DNA of 64,000 nucleotides from contig NC_013517.1 in assembly GCF_000024405.1 (NCBI RefSeq), positions 186,001 to 250,000 on the forward strand, given 5' to 3'. The translations under genes and the position numbers were made by a program. Shown here in pieces: positions 34,900 through 43,400 of the stretch (the first letter of the stretch is position 1; every line of letters begins with the position of its first letter). The notes below the pieces were generated by a model, which was not told the origin of the DNA, made no database searches, and saw nothing but the letters and a program-made list of their open reading frames with translations. The stretch is from Sebaldella termitidis ATCC 33386 (GTDB lineage: Bacteria > Fusobacteriota > Fusobacteriia > Fusobacteriales > Leptotrichiaceae).

Positions 34900-34928
34900 A
34901 TCTTACTATAGAATGAATATGAAATCAA
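34900..34928 (-). promoter_or_regulatory. Promoter of the MFS exporter gene
   Basis: Minus strand TTGATT (34928-34923), 17-bp spacer, TAAGAT (34905-34900). Predicted start near 34893, leaving a leader of about 190 nt. Confidence 0.7.
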
Positions 34929-34990
34929 CCTTTTACTAATTTATGAATCTTCAAATATGATATTGCTGATTTTATATGGAAATAGTCAGC

Positions 34991-35036
34991 AAAAGGCTGT
35001 ATTGCAGAAAAGTTTATTTTTCTCAAGCAGCCTTTT
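34991..35036 (-). terminator. Terminator of the secreted endonuclease-fold gene
   Basis: AAAAGGCTG (34991-34999) and CAGCCTTTT (35028-35036), a 9-bp stem with further internal pairing, T-rich on the minus-strand 3' side. It lies 15 bases past the stop of the gene at 35052. Confidence 0.75.
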
Positions 35037-35051
35037 ATAATATTTTTGATT

Positions 35052-35903
35052 TTACTGTTCCAGTAATTTTAAATCAACAATAACCGGTATATGGTCACTG
35101 ACCGTTTTCCAGTCTGTATCTTTTTCAGTTCCTGTATTAGGTACATATACTTTTTCTACTTTCCAGACCTGTGCATTATTTAGAAAGATCTGATCAATAG
35201 CTACTTCAGGATTAACAGCAGGCCATGTTCTGTGATCAGTTTTTCCATCAAATACTGTAGTCCAGTATCTTTCCATTTCTCTGCCGATTACTGAATTCAG
35301 CGTATCATTAAAATCACCGGCAAGTATCTTTATTCCTCTCATATCAAGAGTAACCTCATTAATAGTTCTTACCTGCTGTAATCTGATATTAGGGTCTTCA
35401 TGCCAGTCTAAGTGAGTATTTATAAAGGTTACAGGCACTTCAAATCCCGGTACATCTACTTTAGTTACCAAAGCAATTCTTGGTTCTTCTTCTTTCTTGG
35501 TATCAGTATTAGTATACGGAAGCTTGATAATTTCATTGCTTACAATGGGATGCTTTGATAATACGGCTATTCCGTATTCTCCGCCCTGAAAATCAATAGT
35601 TTTGCCATATACATAATTATACCCTGTTAATTCCGAAAGAACCTTGATTTGATCAGTTCTACCGCTTCTTTCAGTATTTCTGTCCACTTCCTGAATAGCA
35701 ATAATATCGGGATTGATTTTCTTGATGGTTTCGGCGGTCAGCTTTAAATCTACTTTAAAATTATTGGCTCCTGCAGCAATATTATATGTTGCGACTCTGA
35801 TTTTCGGATTGGAATTTGTTATAACTTTGTTGTATAATACTTTTTCTTCTCCATAAATAAAACATGATAAAATTAAAATTAATGAAATAAATAATTTTTT
35901 CAT
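35052..35903 (-). CDS. Exported endonuclease/exonuclease/phosphatase-fold protein
   Basis: 283 residues with a Sec signal peptide (about 1-18, ending near IYG). The EEP fold is clear from IQEVDRNTERSG (metal-binding Glu), the INTHLDWHEDP segment (catalytic His), LAGDFND (Asp and Asn) and the closing SDHIPV. Family members cleave DNA, RNA, sphingomyelin or phosphoinositides; the substrate is undetermined. Export points to a periplasmic or secreted phosphodiesterase, nuclease or sphingomyelinase-like enzyme. AGGAGG precedes the ATG. Monocistronic, terminator downstream. Confidence 0.87.
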   Translation of the reverse strand: MKKLFISLILILSCFIYGEEKVLYNKVITNSNPKIRVATYNIAAGANNFKVDLKLTAETIKKINPDIIAIQEVDRNTERSGRTDQIKVLSELTGYNYVYGKTIDFQGGEYGIAVLSKHPIVSNEIIKLPYTNTDTKKEEEPRIALVTKVDVPGFEVPVTFINTHLDWHEDPNIRLQQVRTINEVTLDMRGIKILAGDFNDTLNSVIGREMERYWTTVFDGKTDHRTWPAVNPEVAIDQIFLNNAQVWKVEKVYVPNTGTEKDTDWKTVSDHIPVIVDLKLLEQ

Positions 35904-36105
35904 ATAAATACCTCCTGATATTTTATTTTATATACTTAAAATTATAGTATCAAAAGTAATAAGAAAGCTAAAAATATTTATAATAGCAGATATGACAGTA
36001 TGTTCTTGAAAAGAAAGCTTAATTTATAAGTATTCTAGCACAGAGTGAAAGAATTGTACAGCATATGTCTTAGAATCTGATAATCTTCTGTTTGGATAGT
36101 GTAAT

Positions 36106-36132
36106 ATAAAAAGGCGGAGAAAATTCCGCCTT
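36106..36132 (-). terminator. Terminator of the coaE-LCP-GNAT unit
   Basis: AAGGCGGA (36111-36118) and TCCGCCTT (36125-36132), an 8-bp stem with a 6-base loop. On the minus strand it is followed by T5. It lies 8 bases after the GNAT stop. Confidence 0.85.
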
Positions 36133-36140
36133 CATTTATC

Positions 36141-36422
36141 TTACTTATCGATATTTACGTCATCAAATTCAGGGGACTCAAATTTTTTAACTACATATGA
36201 GCATACCGGCTTGATCTTAAATTTATTTTCTCTTGCATAAATAACTGCTGTATTTAGCAGCTTTCCGGCAATTCCCTGATTTCTGAGCTTGTCTGAAACA
36301 TAAGTGTGGTCAAAAATTAAAATATCTCCGTTTTTCTTATATGTCAATTCAGCCAGAGTCTCCTTTTCATCATCGTCAAATATGAAAAAGCCCTTATTTT
36401 CAAGATGTTTTATTCTAGTCAT
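36141..36422 (-). CDS. Short YjdJ-type GNAT acetyltransferase
   Basis: 93-residue minimal GNAT-fold protein of the YjdJ type. The acetyl-CoA loop is RNQGIAGKLL near residue 47, and the KPVCSYV segment near residue 71 is the subfamily hallmark. The acceptor is unknown. It is the last of three minus-strand genes (coaE, LCP, GNAT), 24 bases after the LCP gene. Confidence 0.85.
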   Translation of the reverse strand: MTRIKHLENKGFFIFDDDEKETLAELTYKKNGDILIFDHTYVSDKLRNQGIAGKLLNTAVIYARENKFKIKPVCSYVVKKFESPEFDDVNIDK

Positions 36423-36446
36423 ATAAACTCTCCGCCTTTCTGTTTT

Positions 36447-37235
36447 TTATATCCATACTTTAAATTCTTTTTTTATTTTTTTCAGGGAATTCTGATCAGG
36501 TATAAAATACCATACACCTTTCATCATTTTTCCGTCACCTTCCAGCTCGAATGTTTCATAATTGCTTCCGTGAATTGCTATGGCAGGAAGCATTGATATA
36601 AATCTGAGCGGGTTAAAGCGTATTTCCATGTGTTCTTTACAATAGGCCAAAATACTGGGTATTTTTGAGAAACCTGAAGGGGAAATTACTTTTGCCTGTA
36701 ATCCTGAGAAAATTTGTTTTTGTCTGTCGCCTCTTTTATAATCACTGTCTGTTTTTCTGTGTCTTGCATATGCTAAAGCACGCTCTCCTTCGATATTGTA
36801 TGCTTTTCCTTTTACAAAACTCTGTCCGTCCTGTGTAAAAGTATGGTTTGATATTATATCAACCCCGCCTACAAGAGTAGTTATATTAATAACATCCTCG
36901 AATCTAAGCAGTACATGATACTGAATCTTTGTGTTAAGCATGTTCTCAAGTGCTCTTACACTACATGCAGAACCTCCGAAAGCAAGTGCATGTGTAATTT
37001 TGTCTGTTTTTCCGTTTTTCTCACAGTCTATCGGTGTATATGAATCTCTCGGGATAGAAACTATTTTTATTTTAGCAAGAAGCGGATTAACGTTAATAAG
37101 CATAATAGAATCAGAACGCGATCCTTTCAGAGGCTGCCACGGACGTGCATCACTTCCGAGTATAACTATATTGAAAGGTTTTAGAAACCATAAAACTACT
37201 AAAGCTAAAATGATAGAAATTATAAATTTTTTCAT
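36447..37235 (-). CDS. LCP-family (LytR-CpsA-Psr) protein
   Basis: 262 residues: one N-terminal membrane helix (about 4-20), then an LCP domain with VILGSDAR near residue 28, SRSDSIMLINVNP, SIPRDSYTPI and YARHRKTDSDYKRGDRQKQ. The conserved Arg and Asp residues that bind the polyprenyl pyrophosphate are present. LCP enzymes transfer undecaprenyl-linked glycans to peptidoglycan in Gram-positives; the acceptor and glycan in a diderm fusobacterium are not established. It overlaps coaE by 4 nt. A lone LytR_C lipoprotein is encoded far away at 1822-2787. Confidence 0.87.
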   Translation of the reverse strand: MKKFIISIILALVVLWFLKPFNIVILGSDARPWQPLKGSRSDSIMLINVNPLLAKIKIVSIPRDSYTPIDCEKNGKTDKITHALAFGGSACSVRALENMLNTKIQYHVLLRFEDVINITTLVGGVDIISNHTFTQDGQSFVKGKAYNIEGERALAYARHRKTDSDYKRGDRQKQIFSGLQAKVISPSGFSKIPSILAYCKEHMEIRFNPLRFISMLPAIAIHGSNYETFELEGDGKMMKGVWYFIPDQNSLKKIKKEFKVWI

Positions 37236-37831
37236 ATGTTTTCTCCTGTATAATTTAGATTATTTAAAAATTCCAAAACTTTTCTTCTTAACTCCGATAA
37301 ATTTCCGTTATTTTCGATAATATAATCGCTTTTTTTTCTTTTCTCATCAAGGGACATCTGGGAGTTTATTATGTTTTCAGCATCAGTTCTGTTTGTGTTA
37401 TCCCGCTTTATAATACGTTCTGTCTGTTTTTCCCTGCTGGCAGCAACAAGCAGAATCTTATCCGCGAGATATTCCAGATTTACCTCAAATAACAGAGGAA
37501 TTACCACTACAATAAGCTTTTTCTTCATATCCTTCAATTCTTTGATTTTTTCCTTTGATATTTTGATTATGGCGGGGTGCATAATGCTGTCAAGCCTATC
37601 TACTTTTTCCCTGCTGTCAAATACCGCATTGCGTAATTTTTTTCTGTCTATACCGCCATTGTTCAGAATATCAGTACCAAATTCTTTGGTCAGCATTTCT
37701 ATGATTTCCGGGAGTTTTATCACTTCTCTGGAAATAATATCCATGTCTATAATATCAAAGCCCATTTCCTGGAGTATATTACTTACGGCTGTCTTACCTG
37801 TAGCAATACCTCCGGTTATTCCTAAGACCAT
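37232..37831 (-). CDS. coaE: Dephospho-CoA kinase
   Basis: Last enzyme of coenzyme A synthesis, phosphorylating the 3'-hydroxyl of dephospho-CoA. 199 residues, with the P-loop GGIATGKT at 6-13, DMDIISREV near 35 and the lid region with AASREKQTERIIKRD. First gene of a three-gene minus-strand unit. AAAGGAG precedes the ATG. Confidence 0.93.
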   Translation of the reverse strand: MVLGITGGIATGKTAVSNILQEMGFDIIDMDIISREVIKLPEIIEMLTKEFGTDILNNGGIDRKKLRNAVFDSREKVDRLDSIMHPAIIKISKEKIKELKDMKKKLIVVVIPLLFEVNLEYLADKILLVAASREKQTERIIKRDNTNRTDAENIINSQMSLDEKRKKSDYIIENNGNLSELRRKVLEFLNNLNYTGENI

Positions 37832-37858
37832 ATCGTGCTCCTTTCTCAGAGTACCTAC

Positions 37859-37887
37859 ATTTTATAATTTTTTCATGTTTAATGCAA
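37859..37887 (-). promoter_or_regulatory. Promoter of the coaE-LCP-GNAT unit
   Basis: Minus strand TTGCAT (37887-37882), 17-bp spacer, TAAAAT (37864-37859). Predicted start near 37852, about 20 bases before the coaE ATG. Confidence 0.6.
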
Positions 37888-38276
37888 TATAAAAAAGAGA
37901 AAGATTTGCTGACAATTTTATAAAAGATATATATACTGATGAAATTGTAAAATAATTGTTTTCATATGATATAATAAGTTAAATTAAGTATAATAAATTA
38001 TCATTTTTTGAAAATAAACTTATATGTGCTTATCATAAATATTAATGTTCAACATAATAATTAATATTTACCGCTGTCAAAACCAACCATATTTTCATTT
38101 TATAGATTGATCACAAAATTTTTTTCAGAAACAGCATTTATAAATATTTATACGTATTTATAAATTATCAGACAAATTTTACATTTCTTAAAGTGAAAGA
38201 ATTTTCAAAATTTTTTTTGAAAAGTTGAAAATTGATGACAGATACTTTTCAGGATATTATTTAGTAGGTGATATAG
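37888..38276 (+). promoter_or_regulatory. AT-rich control region of the PTS sugar-acid operon
   Basis: Nearly 400 non-coding bases. An extended -10 TGATATAAT (37967-37975) with a poor -35 (TTGTAA, 19-bp spacer) points towards the operon. ATTTATAAATA (38136-38146) and TATTTATAAAT (38155-38165) form a perfect 11-bp inverted repeat spaced by 8, a good operator candidate. TTTTCAAA (38202-38209) and TTTGAAAA (38216-38223) form a second inverted repeat around a T-run. TAGGTGAT is the likely ribosome site of the regulator. Confidence 0.5.
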
Positions 38277-40313
38277 ATGTATATTAATAATCGATTATTA
38301 GAAATTGTTGACTTTCTTAAAGAAAACAAAGATACCACCATAAGGGAAACAGCAGAACATCTGAACATTCTTGAACAGGCTGTGAGGTATGAAATAAATA
38401 AGCTGGACTTCATACTTGAGCTTAATAATATGCCGCTTCTCGTAAAAAATAAAAACGGAGGGCTGGGTATAGAAGATTCTCTTGATTTAGAAAGGCTCAG
38501 GGGGATTTTAGACGGGATGAATAAGGATTCAAAGGAGGAGAGACAGAGCTTTTTAAAAGCAAAATTATTTTTTGAGAAAAAGATAAATATAACAAAGTTA
38601 TCTAAAAGTCTGGGTGTAAGCAGAACAACCGTAAAAAGTGATATTCTGGAATTTGCCCGGGAAATGGAAAAATATGATTTACAGCTTGAAAATAATCAGC
38701 TGCACGGAGATGAAGGCAAGATAAGAAATCTGATTTTCAGGGAATTTTTCAGAGAGATAAGTGAGCTTTATTATCAGGATTTTTCAAATGATAAAAAAAT
38801 ACCTGCAGAAAATATTTTTTTTGAATATCTTACAGAAGCAGATATAAAGGCGGTAAAAAAATTCATAAGGGAAATATCAAGAGATCTGAAAAACAAAGAT
38901 AATAATTTTTATGAATACTTCTTTTCCTATATGGTGATTTCATATTTAAGAATAAAGCAGAAAAAAACAATTACAAATGTGGAAAATAAAAAATTTCTTC
39001 AAAGTATAGAAGAATATAAAATGATATCAAAGGATATCGGACCGCTGGAAGAAAGTCTCGGAGTAAAATACGGGAAAAATGAAAAGATGATTCTGGCAGA
39101 TTATATGCTGGGATTTCATTCATATGCATATAATACTCTTATCTTTGATAAATGGCTGGAAATAGAGCTTTTAGTAAAAGAGCTTATAAAAAATGTGAGC
39201 AGCCGGACAAATACGGATATTTTATCTGATGACGAGCTTCTGGAGGGACTGCTGAATCACATAAAACCAGCGATATACAGAATGAAAAACAGTATTTTTA
39301 CAGAGGAAGATATTTATTTTGATGAAGTGAAGGAATATAAGGAACTGCTGGAAATAGTGGGAGAATCGTTAAAACCATTGGCGGAGCTCATAGGAAGCGG
39401 TTTTTCAAATTCTGAAAAAGCATTATTTACTTTGCATTTTCTGGCTTCTATTGAAAGAAACACAAAGAAAACTGTTAAGAATATACTGTTAATATGCAGC
39501 GGGGGTTATGGAACATCAAGACTTGTTGCCGACAGAATGGAGAAGGAGTATGAAGTAAAAGTTATTGATGTAATATCATATTTTGAGCTTTTTGATACAA
39601 ATATCGAAAATGTAGATATTATTATAAGTACCATTAAAACGAAAGAAAGAGATTTTAACGGCATACCTGTTGTTACAGTTTCACCGTTTTTTACAATGAA
39701 TGACCAGAAGATACTCAGCAGTTATAATCTAGTAAAAAGACAGGTAAATGAAACAGAAATAATAGAGATACTTGATATCATAAATAAGAATATTGATAAT
39801 GAAATAAAACTGAAAAATGAATTATCAAAGGTGGTATTTCTGGATAAGAAAAAGAATGAAGACAGAGGACTTCAGGATTTTATTACAAAAGAGGAAGTTT
39901 CTATACTTGACAGCGTAAAGGATTGGCAGGAATCTATAAAAACAGCCGGAAATCTGCTTTTAAAAAATAAAAAAATTACAGAAAAATATATAGATGAAAT
40001 TATACATATAACAGAAACTTTCGGGGCACACTTTGTCTTTCAGAATGAGGTAGCAATACCGCATGGAGATGCCAGTAAAAATGTAAATATTTCATCAGTG
40101 AGTATACTGAAATTACGGAAGGCTGTGCTGTTTCCCGGTGAGAAAAAAGTGTCACTCATCTTCTTTATTTCAGCCAAGAGAAAGAAAGACCATGTAAAAA
40201 GTATTGAGGATATAATAAAATTAATGAAAAATACGGAATTTATAGAAAAAACAAATACCGTAAAAAATACGGAAGAGTTTCTTGAGCTTATAAAATTATA
40301 TTTGATGCCTTGA
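38277..40313 (+). CDS. PRD-domain transcriptional regulator with EIIB-like and EIIA domains (BglG/MtlR-like)
   Basis: 678-residue PTS-controlled activator. Two N-terminal winged-helix regions (about 5-50 and 95-140, the second with VSRTTVKSDI) bind DNA. PRD1 and PRD2 follow (about 175-395). An EIIB-like domain has Cys407 in LLICSGGYGTSR, and a C-terminal EIIA domain has His596 in AIPHGD. PRD2 keeps its two candidate phospho-histidines (LLNHIKPAIYR and LFTLHFLASIER). The corresponding positions of PRD1 appear to lack histidine. It should switch the adjoining PTS operon according to substrate and PTS phosphorylation state. Confidence 0.87.
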   Translation: MYINNRLLEIVDFLKENKDTTIRETAEHLNILEQAVRYEINKLDFILELNNMPLLVKNKNGGLGIEDSLDLERLRGILDGMNKDSKEERQSFLKAKLFFEKKINITKLSKSLGVSRTTVKSDILEFAREMEKYDLQLENNQLHGDEGKIRNLIFREFFREISELYYQDFSNDKKIPAENIFFEYLTEADIKAVKKFIREISRDLKNKDNNFYEYFFSYMVISYLRIKQKKTITNVENKKFLQSIEEYKMISKDIGPLEESLGVKYGKNEKMILADYMLGFHSYAYNTLIFDKWLEIELLVKELIKNVSSRTNTDILSDDELLEGLLNHIKPAIYRMKNSIFTEEDIYFDEVKEYKELLEIVGESLKPLAELIGSGFSNSEKALFTLHFLASIERNTKKTVKNILLICSGGYGTSRLVADRMEKEYEVKVIDVISYFELFDTNIENVDIIISTIKTKERDFNGIPVVTVSPFFTMNDQKILSSYNLVKRQVNETEIIEILDIINKNIDNEIKLKNELSKVVFLDKKKNEDRGLQDFITKEEVSILDSVKDWQESIKTAGNLLLKNKKITEKYIDEIIHITETFGAHFVFQNEVAIPHGDASKNVNISSVSILKLRKAVLFPGEKKVSLIFFISAKRKKDHVKSIEDIIKLMKNTEFIEKTNTVKNTEEFLELIKLYLMP

Positions 40314-40379
40314 ACTCATAGTATATCAGAATACGGTCAAAAAAGATTTTGAGAAATAAAACTAAAAAAGGAGTTGGAA

Positions 40380-40841
40380 ATGCTGAATAATTTTCTGGAT
40401 AACAGATGTATAGAGCTGAAGAGTAATTATGACAGCTATGAGGACTTAATAACCAATGTAAGCAGAGAACTGTTAAAATACGGTTATGTAAAGGAAAGCT
40501 TTCTTGAAAATATTCTAGGGAGGGAAAAACAGTATCCCACGGGGTTTGAGCTGGGAGGGAAATATAATATAGCAATCCCGCATACAGATATGGAAAATGT
40601 TTTGAAGCCTGTTATTTATATAGTCGTTTTGGATAGACCTGTAATGTTTAAAAGTGCTGAAGACGGCAAGTCAGATATCAGCGTGGATATTGTTTTCGTA
40701 ATATCGCTTAATGAAAAGGATAAACATATAGTAGTTCTGGAAGAATTGATGAAGATATTTTCAAAAAATGATCTGATAGAAAAAATAAAAAATTCTGAGG
40801 ATAAAGATGAATTAATACGTTTAATATATGAGGAGGAATAA
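40380..40841 (+). CDS. PTS EIIA component, galactitol/fructose type
   Basis: 153-residue cytoplasmic phosphocarrier. The phosphorylated residue is His68 in NIAIPHTD, preceded by PTGFELGG, the form seen in galactitol-type EIIA (GatA). The start is the ATG at 40380, 6 bases after AAAGGAG; a TTG six bases earlier falls too close to the ribosome site. It is followed by EIIB after 2 bases. It receives phosphate from HPr and passes it to EIIB. Confidence 0.88.
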   Translation: MLNNFLDNRCIELKSNYDSYEDLITNVSRELLKYGYVKESFLENILGREKQYPTGFELGGKYNIAIPHTDMENVLKPVIYIVVLDRPVMFKSAEDGKSDISVDIVFVISLNEKDKHIVVLEELMKIFSKNDLIEKIKNSEDKDELIRLIYEEE

Positions 40842-40843
40842 AA

Positions 40844-41134
40844 ATGAAAAAGATTTTGGTTTGCTGCGGTTCATCAATGGTGACAAGTACTGTTGCACTG
40901 AATAATATTAAAGAGGCCTGTCAGAAAGCAGGAATAGATGCTTCATTCGGGCAGTGCAAATTTGCTGAGGTACCGTTTCAGATAAAAACGTTTAATCCTG
41001 ATGTAATAGTGCCTACAGGTCCGCTGGATGAAAGCTCTGCCGGAGGAATACCCGTGGTAAAGGGAATATCGTTTGTAACTGGTGTGGGAATAGATAAAAC
41101 AATAGCGGAAATATTAGATATATTAAAGAGTTAG
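40844..41134 (+). CDS. PTS EIIB component, galactitol type
   Basis: 96-residue phosphocarrier. The N-terminal VCCGSSMVTST matches the phospho-cysteine loop of GatB-type proteins, with Cys8 as the likely phosphorylated residue. AGGAGG precedes the ATG. It is sandwiched between EIIA and EIIC and is therefore the dedicated partner of this permease. Confidence 0.88.
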   Translation: MKKILVCCGSSMVTSTVALNNIKEACQKAGIDASFGQCKFAEVPFQIKTFNPDVIVPTGPLDESSAGGIPVVKGISFVTGVGIDKTIAEILDILKS

Positions 41135-41146
41135 GGAGTGTTGTGT

Positions 41147-42412
41147 ATGGAAATGGTAATAAAGGGGCTGCAGTTCATAGCATCACTGGGGCCGATGGTA
41201 ATGATGCCGATAATTATATTTGTAATAGGATTAATATTCAGATTAAAAATAAGTACGTTATTTAGATCTTCAATACTTGTGGGAGTGGGTTTTGCCGGGG
41301 TAAATATGGCGGTAGGATTTTTTATATCAGGTGTATCGGAGCCTATACAGAAAATGGTAGGTTTTTGGGGATTAAGAACAGATATAATGGATGTAGGATG
41401 GCCGGCGAGAGCTGCGGCTACATGGTCTTTTCCCATGGCTGCAGTAGTAATTCTTGCAGTTTTGGGAGTAAATGTATTAATGCTTGTAATTAAGAAAACA
41501 AGATGTGTAATGGTGGATTTCTGGAGTTATAACCACTTTATATTTACGGCAGCTCTTGTATGGTACAGTACTCATAACGCAATTCTTGCAATAACAGGTG
41601 CGGTTTTAACTGCTGTTATTACATTTAAGCTTGCAGACTGGACAGCACCGCTTGCAGAAAGCTATTTCGGACTTCCGGGTGTATCTTTCCCTACGTCGAA
41701 TTCTGTTAACTTCGCACCTATAGCATGGTTAATGGAGAAAATTTATAACAAAATACCGGGATTCAGAGATCTGAACGCTAATCCCGAACACATACAGAAA
41801 AGATTCGGAGTATTTGGGGAACCGCTTTTTATGGGGATTGTTCTTGGTTCTTTGATAGGTATTCTTGCAAAAGAGAGTGTCGGAAATATCATGATAATAG
41901 CAATGACAACTGCTTCTGCAATGATACTTGTTCCTAAAATGATGCAGGTAATAATGGAAGGACTTATGCCTTTTGCAAACGGGATAAGGGAGATACTGAA
42001 CAATAAGTTTCAGGGAAATAATTTTACAATTGGTATAGATGCAGCACTTACAATAGCTAATCCTTCTGTAATAGCAGTGGGGATATTAATGGTTCCCACA
42101 ACGTTGATAATGGCGACTGTACTTCCCGGAAACAGACTTCTTCCGCTTCCGGATATAGCTTATATGTCAATGTGGGTAGCAGCATGGCCCGTAGCATTTC
42201 ATAAAGGAAACATAATAAGAGGATACATAACAACGGTTATTTGTACTGCTTTAATGCTGCTTGTAGCTACGAATATGGCATATATTCATACACAGCTTGC
42301 AATTGCCGGAGGATTTGAAATTCCAGCCGGTACGCTTATTTCTACAGAGGATGCGGGAACACACCTTCTGAGCTGGGTATTATGGAAGCTGTCGTTATTG
42401 TTCAAATTCTAA
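41147..42412 (+). CDS. PTS EIIC component, galactitol family
   Basis: 421-residue permease with about ten membrane segments, similar in design to GatC/SgcC-type EIIC proteins. Recognisable features are LGPMVMMPIIIF in the first helix and repeated Gly/Pro-rich loops such as PGNRLLPLPDIAYM. The start is the ATG at 41147, 8 bases after GGGAG; an in-frame GTG at 41138 overlaps the ribosome site. The sugar cannot be read from the sequence; the downstream enzymes suggest a hexonic acid or its lactone. Confidence 0.87.
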   Translation: MEMVIKGLQFIASLGPMVMMPIIIFVIGLIFRLKISTLFRSSILVGVGFAGVNMAVGFFISGVSEPIQKMVGFWGLRTDIMDVGWPARAAATWSFPMAAVVILAVLGVNVLMLVIKKTRCVMVDFWSYNHFIFTAALVWYSTHNAILAITGAVLTAVITFKLADWTAPLAESYFGLPGVSFPTSNSVNFAPIAWLMEKIYNKIPGFRDLNANPEHIQKRFGVFGEPLFMGIVLGSLIGILAKESVGNIMIIAMTTASAMILVPKMMQVIMEGLMPFANGIREILNNKFQGNNFTIGIDAALTIANPSVIAVGILMVPTTLIMATVLPGNRLLPLPDIAYMSMWVAAWPVAFHKGNIIRGYITTVICTALMLLVATNMAYIHTQLAIAGGFEIPAGTLISTEDAGTHLLSWVLWKLSLLFKF

Positions 42413-42441
42413 TGCAGAAAAATACATAGAAAGGTGATTTT

Positions 42442-43353
42442 ATGAAAAGTGTAAGAACAGTCTGCGGAAAAATTTCCGGTGATAGTATGGGATACACATT
42501 AGCACACGAACACTTGATAGTTTCACCGGAGCTTTCTGATAAAAAATATGATGACTACAGACTTCTGGATATAAATTTAATGTGTATGGAAGTGGAAAAA
42601 TTCAAACAAAAATCAGGGAAAACCATAGTGGAGATGACCCCGTTGAATTACGGGAGAGATCCATTGAAATACAGAGAAATAGCCATACGGGAAAATATAA
42701 ATATAATCTGCTGTACAGGCTTTCATAAAGAGGAATTTTTACCGGAGCTGGCTTTTAAGCTGACTGAAACTGACCTTATAAATATGCTTTTGGAGGAAAT
42801 AAACAATGGGATGGACGGTACTGATATCTGTCCCGGAGTTATAAAATGCGGAACCAGTTATAATAATATTACAGAAACAGAAGTAAAGATAATAAAAGCA
42901 GCGGCTAAGGTACATATACTAACGGGAATTCCGGTAAGTACACATTGTGATAAAGGAACAATGATGCTGGAACAGGGAGAACTTTTAGTAAAAAACGGAG
43001 TAAAGCCTGAAAATATACTGCTGGGACATACAGATGTCCAGAAAGATTTAAATATACAGCTGGAAGCTTTGAAAAGAGGATTTAATATTTTAACAGATCA
43101 TGTAGGGCGTGAACTTGATAATATTGATGAAGACAGGATAAGAAAAATAGAAATAATGATCAGGGAAGGGTTTGGAGGTCAGTTATTTCTTTCAGGTGAT
43201 ATGGGTAAAAAAGACTATGTCACAGCCTATGGAGGCAGGCCGGGACTTGATTATATATTGGGAGTATTTAAGGATAAGTTTGTCAGGGAAATAGGCAGGG
43301 AATATTTTGATAAGATCACGATAGACAATCCAAAAAGATTTTTCAGCTTTTGA
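42442..43353 (+). CDS. Phosphotriesterase-like hydrolase (putative phospho-sugar lactonase)
   Basis: 303-residue amidohydrolase-superfamily protein of the phosphotriesterase-homology group. All binuclear-metal ligands are visible: His22 and His24 (AHEHL), Lys135 (the lysine to be carboxylated, VIKCG), His168 (STHCD), His196 (LGHTD) and Asp253 (LSGDMG). Characterised relatives in sugar PTS operons hydrolyse phosphorylated aldonolactones, so a lactonase acting on a phospho-aldonolactone is the best guess. A true organophosphate esterase role is unlikely given the context. AAAGGTGA precedes the ATG. Confidence 0.82.
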   Translation: MKSVRTVCGKISGDSMGYTLAHEHLIVSPELSDKKYDDYRLLDINLMCMEVEKFKQKSGKTIVEMTPLNYGRDPLKYREIAIRENINIICCTGFHKEEFLPELAFKLTETDLINMLLEEINNGMDGTDICPGVIKCGTSYNNITETEVKIIKAAAKVHILTGIPVSTHCDKGTMMLEQGELLVKNGVKPENILLGHTDVQKDLNIQLEALKRGFNILTDHVGRELDNIDEDRIRKIEIMIREGFGGQLFLSGDMGKKDYVTAYGGRPGLDYILGVFKDKFVREIGREYFDKITIDNPKRFFSF

Positions 43354-43400
43354 ACTAAATATAAAATTTTATAAACTGCAAGAAATGAGAGGAGCCGAAG

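Noticed and set aside
42442-43353. Organophosphate (paraoxon-type) phosphotriesterase function
   Set aside because: The metal ligands fit the whole superfamily, and the PTS and aldolase context argues for a sugar lactone or phosphate ester substrate.
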